59,852 nucleotides of DNA. Source: Streptobacillus canis (lineage in GTDB: Bacteria > Fusobacteriota > Fusobacteriia > Fusobacteriales > Leptotrichiaceae). The stretch's first letter is position 1. Each line of letters opens with the position of its first letter. Below the pieces are notes generated by a model, which ran no database searches, was not told the DNA's origin, and saw only the letters and a list, made by a program, of their open reading frames with translations. The stretch is from positions 1 through 59,852 of the forward strand of contig NZ_WOEI01000005.1 of the NCBI RefSeq assembly GCF_009733925.1. The letters are read 5' to 3'. A program made the position numbers and the translations under genes. This document shows, piece after piece, positions 1-8,913 of this stretch.

Positions 1-906
1 TTAAGCTCTATAGGTAATCTTAGTTGGAAGGTGTCGTTAACTTTTTCAACTAAGCCCTTTGCTTGAGATATGCTGGTAGTTTTAATTTCAATACCTAATT
101 GATGACAAGCATATGAAAATTGTGTATAAGTATCTTTATCTAAATTTTTTGAATTAGTTTTCTTATATTCAAATATACTTCTTTTATCTGTATAAAATGC
201 CAGAGGTATGCCATAATTTTCTATTATTTGATTTAATACATTGTAATACCCAACTAATGTCTCTTGATAGTCTAAATAGGCTCCGACAACTGTATTTGTA
301 GAATCATCTATAGCTATATGTAAATGAAGCTTCTTTCCATTACCTAGAAAATCAAAAGAAGATGCATCCATTTGTATTAACTCACCAAAGTATTTTGATT
401 TTTCTCTTTTAGCATGGGGAGAGGAATCTATTCTTTCTATAATTTCCTTAATTTCGTTACTCTCTTTAATTGAACGACTTTTGGCTCCTAATAGCTTTAA
501 CTTATCTTTACATATGTCTTCTCACTCTTTTAGATGCTCTAGGGGATAATATATATTTATTTAGAAGAAGTTTTCTAACAAATGTAGAACTTACATGTAT
601 ATTTTCGTGTAATGCTATTAATTCAGTAAAATGTTTTATAGAAGATCCTGAGTATTTGTTTTTAAATAAGTCAACTATTTTTTCGCATATATTATCATTT
701 ATTCTTTTTTCTGAAATTTTGTTTCTATTTCCGTGAATGAACCCAACTTTTCCTTTCACTTTATATATTTTGATAAGTCTATTAACTTGTCTTATGGAGA
801 TGTTTAATAATGTAGCAACTCTTTTTTTATTAGAGTTATTTTCAACTAAATTTTTAATTACATTATATTTATGGTATTCATATTCAGTTAATATATCATT
901 TTTCAT
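1..906 (-). pseudogene. IS1202-group (ISNCY) transposase, frameshifted and cut by the window edge
   Basis: The reverse strand first reads a 132-residue helix-turn-helix module (508-906) that ends at a TAA after SKRVRRHM. The next frame then continues as DICKDKLKLLGAKSRSIKE and reaches the DDE core GELIQMDASSFDFLG (about 330-380), IAIDDSTNTVVGAYLDYQET and SQAKGLVEK, and is still open at base 1. The order of HTH, 'LIQMD' and 'AKGxVEK' is that of IS1202-type transposases. One indel near 505-530 separates the two halves, so the enzyme is probably dead unless programmed frameshifting occurs. Its far end lies outside the window. The family call rests on motif memory, not on a search. Confidence 0.75.
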
Positions 907-988
907 AAAACATAATAATCCTTTCTATTTAACTTTAATATATTTTATCATAGCAATATTTATTGTATCCTATTAGAAATACTTTTGG

Positions 989-1028
989 GACATTTTCATG
1001 TTTCTTTTCTTAAGACATTTTCATGTTT
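989..1028. repeat. two 15-bp direct repeats at the probable insertion-sequence end
   Basis: GACATTTTCATGTTT occurs at 989-1003 and again at 1014-1028, 25 bp apart, just upstream of the transposase start. Short tandem copies like these are typical transposase-binding sites at an element terminus. The outer boundary of the element is therefore probably near 1030, just before the tRNA promoter. This is inference; the other end is not in the window. Confidence 0.5.
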
Positions 1029-1063
1029 GTTTAACAAATATTCTAAAAAAATATATATTTTTA

Positions 1064-1092
1064 TTGACAAAGATATTCAAATAATGTATAAT
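1064..1092 (+). promoter_or_regulatory. consensus promoter of the tRNA operon
   Basis: TTGACA (1064-1069), a 17-bp spacer and TATAAT (1087-1092) lie about 20 bp before tRNA-Leu. This is a perfect housekeeping-type promoter, as expected for stable RNA. Confidence 0.85.
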
Positions 1093-1112
1093 AATTTTTG
1101 TCAATAAGATAT

Positions 1113-1198
1113 GCCTTGGTGGTGAAATGGTAGACACACAGGACTTAAAATCCTGTGGGAGCAATCCCGTGCCGGTTCGAGTCCGGCCCGAGGCACCA
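1113..1198 (+). tRNA. tRNA-Leu(TAA)
   Basis: The acceptor stem GCCTTGG/CCGAGGC, the anticodon loop CTTAAAA (anticodon TAA), a long variable arm and an encoded CCA end define an 86-nt leucine tRNA. It is the first gene of a three-tRNA operon. Confidence 0.95.
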
Positions 1199-1203
1199 TG
1201 TTT

Positions 1204-1279
1204 GCGGGAGTAACTCAGTTGGTAGAGTGTCAGCCTTCCAAGCTGAATGTCGCGAGTTCGACCCTCGTCTCCCGCTCCA
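1204..1279 (+). tRNA. tRNA-Gly(TCC)
   Basis: The acceptor stem GCGGGAG/CTCCCGC, anticodon loop CTTCCAA (TCC) and encoded CCA define this tRNA. It begins 6 nt after tRNA-Leu. Confidence 0.95.
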
Positions 1280-1282
1280 TGT

Positions 1283-1358
1283 GAGTCATTAGCTCAGTCG
1301 GTAGAGCACTTGACTTTTAATCAAGGTGTCACTGGTTCGATTCCAGTATGACTCACCA
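1283..1358 (+). tRNA. tRNA-Lys(TTT)
   Basis: The acceptor stem GAGTCAT/ATGACTC, anticodon loop CTTTTAA (TTT), discriminator A and encoded CCA define this tRNA. It is the last gene of the operon, 4 nt after tRNA-Gly. Confidence 0.95.
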
Positions 1359-1390
1359 TCTACATAAAAACAATCAATTTATACAACATA

Positions 1391-1414
1391 AGGAAGAGGC
1401 TCTTCCTTTTTTTT
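1391..1414 (+). terminator. Rho-independent terminator of the tRNA operon
   Basis: The stem AGGAAGA/TCTTCCT with a 3-nt loop is followed by a run of T residues. The next promoter (-10 TATAAT at 1426-1431, no clear -35) follows at once and would serve dtd. Confidence 0.8.
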
Positions 1415-1454
1415 GTTTTTTGTGGTATAATATCGTGAGAGGAGTGTCTAAATT

Positions 1455-1907
1455 ATGAAAATGTTAATTCAAAGAGTAAATGATGCTAAGGTATTATTTG
1501 AAGATGGGACTAATAATTCTATTGGAAAAGGTCTATTAGTATATTTAGGAGTTCATAATGAGGATAGCCTAAAAGATATACAAATCTGTATTAAAAAATT
1601 GATAAACCTTAGAATATTTGAAGATGAAGAAGGAAAAATAAACTTTTCATTGCTAGATAATAATTATGAAGTAATGGTAATAAGTAATTTTTCACTTTAT
1701 GGAAGTATGAAAAAGGGAAATAGACCTTCATTTACAGAATCAGCACCTGCTTTAAAAGCAAATGAAATGTACGAAATATTTTTAGAAGAATTGAAAAAAA
1801 GTAATGTAAAATTTACTACAGGAAGATTTCAAACATATATGGACGTGCAATCAAGTAATGATGGGCCTATGAATTTTATTTTTGATACAAGAGAAGGAGT
1901 AAATTAA
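1455..1907 (+). CDS. dtd: D-aminoacyl-tRNA deacylase
   Basis: The enzyme removes D-amino acids, and glycine from mischarged tRNA-Ala, in the cytoplasm. The 150 residues match the family length. The N-terminus LIQRVNDAKV, the SNFSLYG...KKGNRPSF block (about 77-93) corresponding to the family SQxTLxxxxxKGxRPSF, and NDGPM (135-139) corresponding to the cross-subunit Gly-Pro motif are all present. GAGGAG lies just upstream of the ATG; the alternative ATG two codons later is less well placed. The stop overlaps the next start by one base, so the two genes are co-translated. Confidence 0.9.
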   Translation: MKMLIQRVNDAKVLFEDGTNNSIGKGLLVYLGVHNEDSLKDIQICIKKLINLRIFEDEEGKINFSLLDNNYEVMVISNFSLYGSMKKGNRPSFTESAPALKANEMYEIFLEELKKSNVKFTTGRFQTYMDVQSSNDGPMNFIFDTREGVN

Positions 1908-2542
1908 TGTTGAGATACAAGAAAATGATGTTAGTATTATCTCTTGCGCTATTATCTGTAACAAGTTTTAGTGCAACTAAAATAAGCCTAAAGAAGTCTT
2001 CTGCAAAATCTCAAAGAGAATTAGTTATGCAAGATTCAAACTCAGTATTGTTTGATTCAGAATATATTCATGATCAATCATATATTGATAAGAAGATAAA
2101 TGAAATTGAAGAATCAGTAATGTCTATGTCAGGTGTATACAACAGCCTAGATAATATTATATTAAAAAATAAATTGTTCAGCGCTTATGATAAATGGGCA
2201 GGAACAAGGTATAGTCTTGGTGGAACAGGGCATAACGGTATAGATTGTTCAGCCTTAACAAGAGAAGTATTTAGAGATGTTTTTGGTTATGAATTACCAA
2301 GAGTAAGTGTTGATCAAGTACAAAGAGGTAGAAAAATAGCTAGAGCAGAAATGAAACCTGGAGATATATTATTCTTCAGACCAGAAAATAGGGTAAATCA
2401 CGTTGCTGTATATATTGGTAATTCGTTATTTATCAATGCTTCATCTTCACAAGGTGTAGTACTTTCAAGTTTAAATAACTCATACTGGGGTAAATATTTT
2501 AAATACGCAGTAAGAGTTGATGCGGCAAGAGAAGTGAGATAA
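1907..2542 (+). CDS. exported NlpC/P60 peptidoglycan peptidase
   Basis: A signal peptide (about 1-22, ending SFSA) is followed by a linker and an NlpC/P60 domain (about 90-205). The nucleophile is Cys114 in GIDCSALT and the base is His165 in NHVAVYIG. The third polar position is Asn177 (FINASS), where MepS-type enzymes carry His. The family cleaves the D-Glu-DAP or D-Ala-DAP bonds of stem peptides in the periplasm, which fits the DAP genes in this genome. It overlaps dtd by one base and is followed by a terminator. Substrate specificity cannot be read from the sequence. Confidence 0.85.
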   Translation: MLRYKKMMLVLSLALLSVTSFSATKISLKKSSAKSQRELVMQDSNSVLFDSEYIHDQSYIDKKINEIEESVMSMSGVYNSLDNIILKNKLFSAYDKWAGTRYSLGGTGHNGIDCSALTREVFRDVFGYELPRVSVDQVQRGRKIARAEMKPGDILFFRPENRVNHVAVYIGNSLFINASSSQGVVLSSLNNSYWGKYFKYAVRVDAAREVR

Positions 2543-2554
2543 TAAAAAATATTT

Positions 2555-2586
2555 AAAGTGCTTAAATTTTTTAAGCACTTTTTTTT
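2555..2586 (+). terminator. Rho-independent terminator after the dtd-NlpC operon
   Basis: An 11-bp stem AAAGTGCTTAA/TTAAGCACTTT with a short AT loop is followed by a T run. Confidence 0.85.
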
Positions 2587-2663
2587 AATCTCTTCTTGTT
2601 TTTTTAAAATTTCAAGTTATAATGTTAATATAGTAGTAATCAATATTTTTAGGAGGTACAGGT

Positions 2664-4640
2664 ATGAAAGTTTATGCCAGTGATAGTATTAGAAACGTAG
2701 GAATTTTAGGACATAGTGGTTCTGGAAAAAGTAATATGTTAGAATCTTTAGAATTTACGGCAAATTTAATTTCTAGAATTTCATCTCCAACTGAGGAATT
2801 TAAAATGTCAAATACTACAACTTTATCAGCAGTTGAATATCAAAATATGAAGTATAATTTATTAGATATTCCAGGTTATTCAGATTTTTATGGTGAATTA
2901 GAATCAGGACTTGCTGCGATAGCAGGAGCAATAATCACTATAGATGCAACTACAGATTTAAGTGTTGGGACTGAAATTGCATTAGAATTAACTGAAGAAA
3001 GAAAAATACCTAAATTTATATTTATCAATAAAATAGATTCAGATAAAGCAGATTATTCAAAAATACTTAACCAATTAAGAGAAAAATACGGTAAGAAAAT
3101 AGCTCCATTCCATATACCATGGGGTAAAGCAGATGACTTCAAAGGACATATAAATGTAGTTGATTTATTTGCAAGAAAATATAATGGAAAAGAATGTGAA
3201 ACAGTTAAAATGCCTGAAGAATATGAAGGTGAAGTACAATCAGTTAGAGAAATGTTACTTGAATCAGTAGCAGAAACTGAAGAAGCTTTAATGGATAAAT
3301 ATTTTGCTGGCGAAGAATTTACTACAGAAGAAATACATAGAGGATTAAGAAAAGGTGTATTAGATGGTACATTAATTCCAGTAGTTTGTGGTTCTACATA
3401 TAAAAATATTGGATTACATACAACATTTGATATGATGAGAGAATATTTACCTACTCCTAAAGATAATAAGAAAAATATTGATATAGCAGAATTTGTAGGA
3501 CAAGTATTTAAAACAGTAATAGATCCATTTGTTGGTAAAATTTCATATGTTAAAGTACTTTCAGGAGAAATAAAAGCTGATTCTGAAATATTTAATGTTA
3601 ATAAGAGAGAATATGAAAAAGTAAATAAAATATATACATTAGTACATGGTGAAATGGTAGAATTACAAAAAGCTACTATGGGAGATATAGTTTTATTAAC
3701 TAAATTAAACTTCGCACAAAATTCAGATACTTTAGCTAAAAATGAAAAAGTAGAAGCTATAGAAGAAATTAAGTTCCCTAAAGAACAAATGTTAGTAGCA
3801 ATTCAAGCAAAAAATAAATCAGATGAAGATAAAATATCTACTGCATTACATAAAATTAGAGAAGAAGATTCATCACTATATTGGAGACGTGTGGTTGAAA
3901 CTGGACAAACAGTTTTAGGAGTTCAAGGAGAAATACATGCAAATTCAGTAATAGCAAAATTAAAAGAAAGATATGGTGTTGAAGTGTTAACTGAAGAACT
4001 TAAAGTACCATATAAAGAAACTATTAAAGGAACTTCAGATGTTCAAGGTAAACATAAAAAACAATCTGGTGGACATGGACAATATGGTGATGTTAAGATA
4101 AGATTTAGCCATTCTGAAAAAGAATTTGAATTCGAAGAAGAAATAGTTGGAGGAGTTGTACCTAAAGGATATATCCCAGCTGTAGAAAAAGGATTATTAG
4201 AATCAATGAAAGAAGGAGTATTAGCTAAATATCCAGTTACAAATATTAAAGCTGTACTTTATGATGGATCATATCATGATGTAGATTCATCAGAAATGGC
4301 ATTTAAATTAGCAGCTAACCTAGCATTTAAAAAAGGTATGCTTGAAGCTAAACCAGTATTACTAGAACCAGTAATGGAACTTAAGATAGTAATACCTGAA
4401 GAAAATGTTGGAGACATCATGGGAGATATAACTAAGAAACGTGGAAGAGTATTAGGAATGCAGGCTATAGGTAAAGATAAACAAGAAATAGTTGCAGAAG
4501 CTCCGATGGCAGAAACATTTAAATATTCTAATGATTTAAAATCAATGACACAAGGTAGAGGATATTTTGAAATGAAAGTTATTAGATATGAACAAGTACC
4601 TGAAGAAATAGCTAAAAAAATTATAGAAAAAGCTGAATAA
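2664..4640 (+). CDS. EF-G-like translational GTPase (paralogue of FusA)
   Basis: The 658 residues have the full EF-G domain layout. G1 is GHSGSGKS (16-23), switch I NTTTLSAVEY (50-59), G3 DIPGYSDF (68-75) and G4 NKID (122-125). Domains II-V follow, with GGHGQYGDV marking domain IV. In canonical EF-G, G3 is DTPGHVDF and switch I contains RGITI. Both differ here and the protein is about 30-40 residues shorter, which is the pattern of the EF-G-like paralogues found beside a true FusA. The likely role is ribosome-associated, but the specific function is unknown. AGGAGG (2652-2657) and a -10 TATAAT (2618-2623) precede it. Confidence 0.85.
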   Translation: MKVYASDSIRNVGILGHSGSGKSNMLESLEFTANLISRISSPTEEFKMSNTTTLSAVEYQNMKYNLLDIPGYSDFYGELESGLAAIAGAIITIDATTDLSVGTEIALELTEERKIPKFIFINKIDSDKADYSKILNQLREKYGKKIAPFHIPWGKADDFKGHINVVDLFARKYNGKECETVKMPEEYEGEVQSVREMLLESVAETEEALMDKYFAGEEFTTEEIHRGLRKGVLDGTLIPVVCGSTYKNIGLHTTFDMMREYLPTPKDNKKNIDIAEFVGQVFKTVIDPFVGKISYVKVLSGEIKADSEIFNVNKREYEKVNKIYTLVHGEMVELQKATMGDIVLLTKLNFAQNSDTLAKNEKVEAIEEIKFPKEQMLVAIQAKNKSDEDKISTALHKIREEDSSLYWRRVVETGQTVLGVQGEIHANSVIAKLKERYGVEVLTEELKVPYKETIKGTSDVQGKHKKQSGGHGQYGDVKIRFSHSEKEFEFEEEIVGGVVPKGYIPAVEKGLLESMKEGVLAKYPVTNIKAVLYDGSYHDVDSSEMAFKLAANLAFKKGMLEAKPVLLEPVMELKIVIPEENVGDIMGDITKKRGRVLGMQAIGKDKQEIVAEAPMAETFKYSNDLKSMTQGRGYFEMKVIRYEQVPEEIAKKIIEKAE

Positions 4641-4644
4641 TATG

Positions 4645-4669
4645 AAACAGGCATCGATGATGCCTGTTT
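4645..4669. terminator. bidirectional terminator between convergent genes
   Basis: The stem AAACAGGCAT/ATGCCTGTTT has T/A tracts on both sides. It sits between the EF-G paralogue and the reverse-strand radical SAM gene, and its right arm reaches the stop codon of the latter. Confidence 0.85.
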
Positions 4670-5781
4670 TATTTTATAAATTTATTTCTAATATCTACTA
4701 ATTTATCTAGATTTTTACCAAAGAAATATTTATAACTGTAGCAGAATTTATTGACATTATCTTCATCTTTATGTCTTTTACATCCACTTCTACAAATTTT
4801 TAAATATTTACAAGTTTTACAATTTTCATCTATTTTAAATGATTCTTTTACAAATTGTGTTGCTTTTTCTGAAAATATTATTTCAGGTATACTTTGAGTG
4901 TTAATATTACCAAGTCTTCTTTCATCAATAACGTAAAAATCACATGGATATACTGAACCATCAGCTTCAATTACAGTATTAACAGAGCAATGTCCGACCA
5001 TATCACAGGCTTCTGGATTTCTTCCAGATAAGATTAACAATAAGTTTTCGAAGTATCTAATACTTACAAAATGACCATTTTCTAAATCTTCATGCCATAG
5101 AGTGAATATTTCATCTAAAAATTTACCATAATTTTCTGCAGTTAAACTATAATCTTGTTCATCATAATTTTTTAAAGGATCAAGAGCAGGGATAAATTGT
5201 AAAAATTTAAAATCTTGTTCTTTAAAGAAATTATATATTTCTTTTGCATTTTTAGAAACCTCTGAATTTACAACACATAATATGTTGAAATCGATGTTTC
5301 TATCTCTTAATTTATTGATGTTATTTAATACAGAATCAAAAGTCCCTTTATGTCTTATATCTATTCTAAAAATATCATGAATATTTTTCGTTCCATCAAG
5401 TGAAATTCCTATTAAATAGTTGTATTTTTCAAATAAATCAAACCATCTTTTATTTAATAATGTTGCGTTTGTTTGTAAAGAAAATGTTGTATTAATATTG
5501 TTTACGTTATATTTATCTATTAATTCATGAAGTTTGTAAAAGTAATTTATCCCTCTCATAGTAGGCTCACCACCTTGGAATAAAAAGTTTACTTGGTACT
5601 CAACACAGTCAAATACATTTTTAACTAAATTTTCTAATGTTTCATAGCTCATATTTCCATATGTATAAGTTTCTCTATTCTCTGCTACATCAAAGTAAAA
5701 ACAGTAGCTACATCTTAAATTACAATTACAAGATGCAGGTTTAATTAATAAATTTATGCTTCTTAATTTATGTAATCTCAT
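4669..5781 (-). CDS. anaerobic sulfatase-maturating enzyme-like radical SAM/SPASM protein
   Basis: The radical SAM cluster motif is CNLRCSYC (Cys20, Cys24, Cys27), followed by FQGGEP (68-73). The SPASM region has Cys259, Cys265, Cys280, Cys321, Cys324, Cys330, Cys334 and Cys347, enough for two auxiliary 4Fe-4S clusters. Asp281, just after Cys280, matches the position of the catalytic Asp in anSME. The family converts an active-site Cys or Ser of sulfatases to formylglycine under anaerobic conditions. The length of 370 aa is typical. No sulfatase gene is present in the window, so the client is unknown. The ribosome site GAGGTGA precedes the start. Confidence 0.8.
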   Translation of the reverse strand: MRLHKLRSINLLIKPASCNCNLRCSYCFYFDVAENRETYTYGNMSYETLENLVKNVFDCVEYQVNFLFQGGEPTMRGINYFYKLHELIDKYNVNNINTTFSLQTNATLLNKRWFDLFEKYNYLIGISLDGTKNIHDIFRIDIRHKGTFDSVLNNINKLRDRNIDFNILCVVNSEVSKNAKEIYNFFKEQDFKFLQFIPALDPLKNYDEQDYSLTAENYGKFLDEIFTLWHEDLENGHFVSIRYFENLLLILSGRNPEACDMVGHCSVNTVIEADGSVYPCDFYVIDERRLGNINTQSIPEIIFSEKATQFVKESFKIDENCKTCKYLKICRSGCKRHKDEDNVNKFCYSYKYFFGKNLDKLVDIRNKFIK

Positions 5782-5800
5782 ATGTCACCTCTTAATACAA

Positions 5801-5829
5801 ATTATACATTAAAAAATTAAATATAACAA
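5801..5829 (-). promoter_or_regulatory. promoter of the radical SAM gene
   Basis: Read on the reverse strand: TTGTTA, a 17-bp spacer, then TATAAT, 20 bp before the ATG. It is divergent from the MATE promoter 15 bp away. Confidence 0.7.
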
Positions 5830-5843
5830 TATGTTAAATTTTC

Positions 5844-5872
5844 TTGACTTAGGTTATGATTTAAAGTATTAT
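5844..5872 (+). promoter_or_regulatory. promoter of the MATE-SDR-dapB operon
   Basis: TTGACT, a 17-bp spacer and TATTAT lie 33 bp before the MATE start. Confidence 0.7.
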
Positions 5873-5905
5873 TTATATTATCAATAATAAAACAAGAGGT
5901 TAGAT

Positions 5906-7267
5906 ATGAATAATTTATTTAAAATGAATTTAGATGAAAGACGAGATATGATAATAAATGGTGATACTGTTAAAACTATCATGTTTTTAACTATACCAAC
6001 TTTTATGATGGCTATAGTTCAAGTATTAATACCATTTTCAGATGGATTGTTCCTCAATAAAATTTTAGGAACTGATGTAGGTGCAGGTGTTTCATATATG
6101 CAACCTGTATATAATATGCTAATTGCAATATCACAAGGATTAAGCGTTGTTGCAATGTCAATGATAGGTCAATTAAATGGTAGAGGAGAATACAAAGGTG
6201 TAAAAAATGTTTCGTTACAGGTTTTAGTTTTTGGATTTATACTCGGAATAATTTTAATGCCTGCCTGTTATTATGGGGCTGAATTTTTAGCACCAACGGA
6301 TCTAGTTATTAGAGATTATGCAATAACATATTTTGCATTAAGTTCATTAATCATACCATTTCAATTTATGGCTGCAATATTTAATGCGATTAAAAGTGCA
6401 ACAGGAGAACCAGAAGCTACTTTTTATAGAATGATAGTACTATTAATTTTAAAAATATTATTTAATACTATCTATTTAACTGTATTAAAAATGGGATTAG
6501 AGGGGGCAATCTTTGCATCGCTTACAGCATATTTCTTTACTACAGTTTGGATGTATTATGATCTGTTTATAAAAAGATCAAAATTTAAATTAGATATAAG
6601 AGAATATAAATTTGATTATCCTATAGTAAAAGAGATGATAAGATTAGCAATTCCAACAATAATTTCATATACATCGATAAATTTTGGCTTTTATTTAATA
6701 AATGCTGAAATTGAAATATATGGAGCGGATGTATTAGCTGGACTTGCAATTGCATCACAAATAAATAATATTTGCTTTACAGTTCCAACTTCTATAGGTA
6801 CAACGGTAACCACAATGATAAGTATGAATATAGGGGTAGGTAATGTAGAAAAATCTAAAGAAGTATATAGAAAAGCGGTAGTAATAGGAGAGATAGTAGC
6901 TCTATTATTATTAATTTTAACTTTATCTACTTCAAAATATTTAATAGCACTATATGACCCAAGTGCAAATGTAGCTATTAAGACACAAGAAGCGTTAAAT
7001 ATTTATACTTATTCAGTATTCCCATTTGCATTATTTGTAATAACTCAGTCTGTATTTAATGCATTAGGAAGAAATATTTATCCATTAATAATGTCGTTTT
7101 TAAGAATTTGGGTATTTAGATATTTATTTATAATTGTTACTAGTAAATATTTAGGATATTATTCAATATTCTATGGAAATCTATTTTCAAACTTTTTAGC
7201 AGCAGCTATTTTCTATTTAATAATTAGAAATAGTAGTTGGAGGAGTAATATTAAATATGAAGAATAA
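5906..7267 (+). CDS. MATE-family multidrug/sodium antiporter
   Basis: A 453-residue inner-membrane protein with about 12 hydrophobic segments arranged as two six-helix halves. The N-terminal segment (IPTFMMAIVQVLIPFSDGLFL) and the repeated Q/G-rich helix starts are typical of MATE transporters, which export cationic drugs or metabolites in exchange for Na+ or H+. It starts after GAGGTT and overlaps the next gene by 11 bp. The substrate cannot be told. It leads an operon that ends in dapB. Confidence 0.85.
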   Translation: MNNLFKMNLDERRDMIINGDTVKTIMFLTIPTFMMAIVQVLIPFSDGLFLNKILGTDVGAGVSYMQPVYNMLIAISQGLSVVAMSMIGQLNGRGEYKGVKNVSLQVLVFGFILGIILMPACYYGAEFLAPTDLVIRDYAITYFALSSLIIPFQFMAAIFNAIKSATGEPEATFYRMIVLLILKILFNTIYLTVLKMGLEGAIFASLTAYFFTTVWMYYDLFIKRSKFKLDIREYKFDYPIVKEMIRLAIPTIISYTSINFGFYLINAEIEIYGADVLAGLAIASQINNICFTVPTSIGTTVTTMISMNIGVGNVEKSKEVYRKAVVIGEIVALLLLILTLSTSKYLIALYDPSANVAIKTQEALNIYTYSVFPFALFVITQSVFNALGRNIYPLIMSFLRIWVFRYLFIIVTSKYLGYYSIFYGNLFSNFLAAAIFYLIIRNSSWRSNIKYEE

Positions 7268-8030
7268 CTATGTATTAATAACTGGAGCTAGCTCAGGTAT
7301 AGGGAAAGAAATGGCTAAGATATATGCCCAAAAAGGACATAATTTAATTTTAGTAGCTAGAAGAATAGAAATATTAGAAGAATTAAAAAATGAATATAGC
7401 AATTTAGACATACATATTTTACAAAAAGATTTAGCAAATATTGCTTGTTGCCAAGAAATATATGAGTATACTCAAGATAAAGGTTTATTTGTAGAGACAT
7501 TAATAAACAATGCTGGAGTAGGTTTGTTTGGTGATTTTATTGAAACAGATCTTGAAAGAGAATTATCAATGATAAATTTGAATATTAGTTCGTTAATTTC
7601 ACTTACCAAATTATATTTAGTTAATATGAAAAAAGAAAATAGAGGACAAATATTAAATGTTTCATCTGTTGCAAGTTTTATGCCAGGTCCTAAAATGAGT
7701 GTGTATTATGCAACTAAAGCATTTGTTACATCATTTACTAATGCTTTATCACATGAATTAAAAGATACTAATATTAAAGTATCAATTTTAGCACCAGGTG
7801 CAACTAGTACTGGTTTTGTTAAAAGTTCTAATTTAGAAAATTCTAAATTATTTGATAATATGCGTGTTCAAAGTGCAGAAACAGTAGCTAAATATGCTTT
7901 GGATAATTTAGGTGAAAGATTAATAATACCAGGTGTATTAAATAAATTATCAGTATTTAGTACAAGATTTGTACCAACAAAAATAATGATGTATTTTGTT
8001 GAAAAGATTCAACAAAGAAAGGATAAATAA
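7257..8030 (+). CDS. short-chain dehydrogenase/reductase
   Basis: A Rossmann NAD(P) site TGASSGIG (9-16), NNAG (84-87), catalytic Ser137 and YxxxK (Tyr150, Lys154) define a classical SDR of 257 residues. ARR at 34-36 after the second strand suggests NADP preference. It is close to the YdfG/DltE-like group, but the substrate is unknown. It overlaps the MATE gene by 11 bp and dapB by one base. Confidence 0.85.
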   Translation: MKNNYVLITGASSGIGKEMAKIYAQKGHNLILVARRIEILEELKNEYSNLDIHILQKDLANIACCQEIYEYTQDKGLFVETLINNAGVGLFGDFIETDLERELSMINLNISSLISLTKLYLVNMKKENRGQILNVSSVASFMPGPKMSVYYATKAFVTSFTNALSHELKDTNIKVSILAPGATSTGFVKSSNLENSKLFDNMRVQSAETVAKYALDNLGERLIIPGVLNKLSVFSTRFVPTKIMMYFVEKIQQRKDK

Positions 8031-8746
8031 TGAAAATATTATTAATCGGTGCTGGCGTAATGTCAGAATATTTAATAATTTCTATTAAAGAAAAAGGGTA
8101 TGACTTTGTAGGAAGAGTAGATATTTTTGGTAAAGGTGAATTTGATTCTTTTGCATCAGTAGATAAAGAGTTTGATGTAATAATAGATTTTTCAAATCAT
8201 TTATTAACAAAAGAAGCACTTGATTTTGCAGTATCTAAAAAGAAAAATATATTAATTGCAACCACAGGTCATACAGAAGAAGAATTGAAATTAATAGAAG
8301 AAGCAAGTAGATATATTGCAGTATTGAAATCAACAAATACTTCATTTGGAGTGAATGCTTTAAATAAAATTGTTGAATATGCAACTAAAATATTAAATGA
8401 GTTTGATATTGAATTAGTTGAAGCACATCATAACAGAAAATTAGACGCACCAAGTGGGACTGCTGATACATTATTAGATGTAATAGATGAAAGTCTTGGA
8501 GAAAAAAGAAATAGAGTTTATGGCAGAAGAAATGAAAAAAGACAAGAAAAAGAAATTGGAGTTCATTCAATTAGAGGTGGATCTATAGTAGGAGAACATA
8601 CGGTAATATATGCTAAAGGTGATGAAATAATAGAGATTAAACATAGTGCATTATCTAGAAAAATATTTTCAGATGGAGCAGTAAATGTTGCAGAAAAATT
8701 AGTTAAACTTGAAAAGGGTTTATATAATATGAAAGATATAATTTAA
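8030..8746 (+). CDS. dapB: 4-hydroxy-tetrahydrodipicolinate reductase
   Basis: It reduces the DapA product in the DAP/lysine pathway. The nucleotide motif GAGVMS (7-12), the signature EAHHNRKLDAPSGTA (131-145, with catalytic His and Lys137) and RGGSIVGEH identify it. At 238 residues it is slightly short for the family; the loss is in the N-terminal nucleotide domain. It lies apart from the lysC-dapA-dapF-asd cluster at 11155-15831. Confidence 0.92.
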   Translation: MKILLIGAGVMSEYLIISIKEKGYDFVGRVDIFGKGEFDSFASVDKEFDVIIDFSNHLLTKEALDFAVSKKKNILIATTGHTEEELKLIEEASRYIAVLKSTNTSFGVNALNKIVEYATKILNEFDIELVEAHHNRKLDAPSGTADTLLDVIDESLGEKRNRVYGRRNEKRQEKEIGVHSIRGGSIVGEHTVIYAKGDEIIEIKHSALSRKIFSDGAVNVAEKLVKLEKGLYNMKDII

Positions 8747-8769
8747 AAAGGAGAGCAGTGCTCTCCTTT
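8747..8769 (+). terminator. terminator after dapB
   Basis: The 10-bp stem AAAGGAGAGC/GCTCTCCTTT has a 3-nt loop. The T tract is poor (TTTATATTT), so termination may be partial. Confidence 0.55.
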
Positions 8770-8798
8770 ATATTTACTCTTAATTTATTATTTTAAAG

Positions 8799-8874
8799 TG
8801 GTGCCGCTTATCGGATTCGAACCAATCACCTGCTGATTACAAGTCAGCTGCTCTACCTAATGAGCTAAAGCGGC
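8799..8874 (-). tRNA. tRNA-Thr(TGT)
   Basis: Reverse-strand 76-nt tRNA with acceptor stem GCCGCTT/AAGCGGC, anticodon loop CTTGTAA (TGT), discriminator A and encoded CCA. Confidence 0.95.
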
Positions 8875-8883
8875 ATATGTTTT

Positions 8884-8912
8884 ATTATACATAAAAATAT
8901 TTTACTTGTCAA
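8884..8912 (-). promoter_or_regulatory. promoter of tRNA-Thr
   Basis: On the reverse strand TTGACA, a 17-bp spacer and TATAAT lie about 10 bp before the tRNA. The -35 element abuts the T tract of the upstream terminator. Confidence 0.85.
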
Positions 8913-8913
8913 T

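Noticed and set aside
470..976. Two forward open frames of 88 and 79 codons
   Set aside because: They are antisense shadows of the broken transposase; they lack ribosome sites and their hydrophobic content comes from reverse-complemented Lys/Asn-rich codons.
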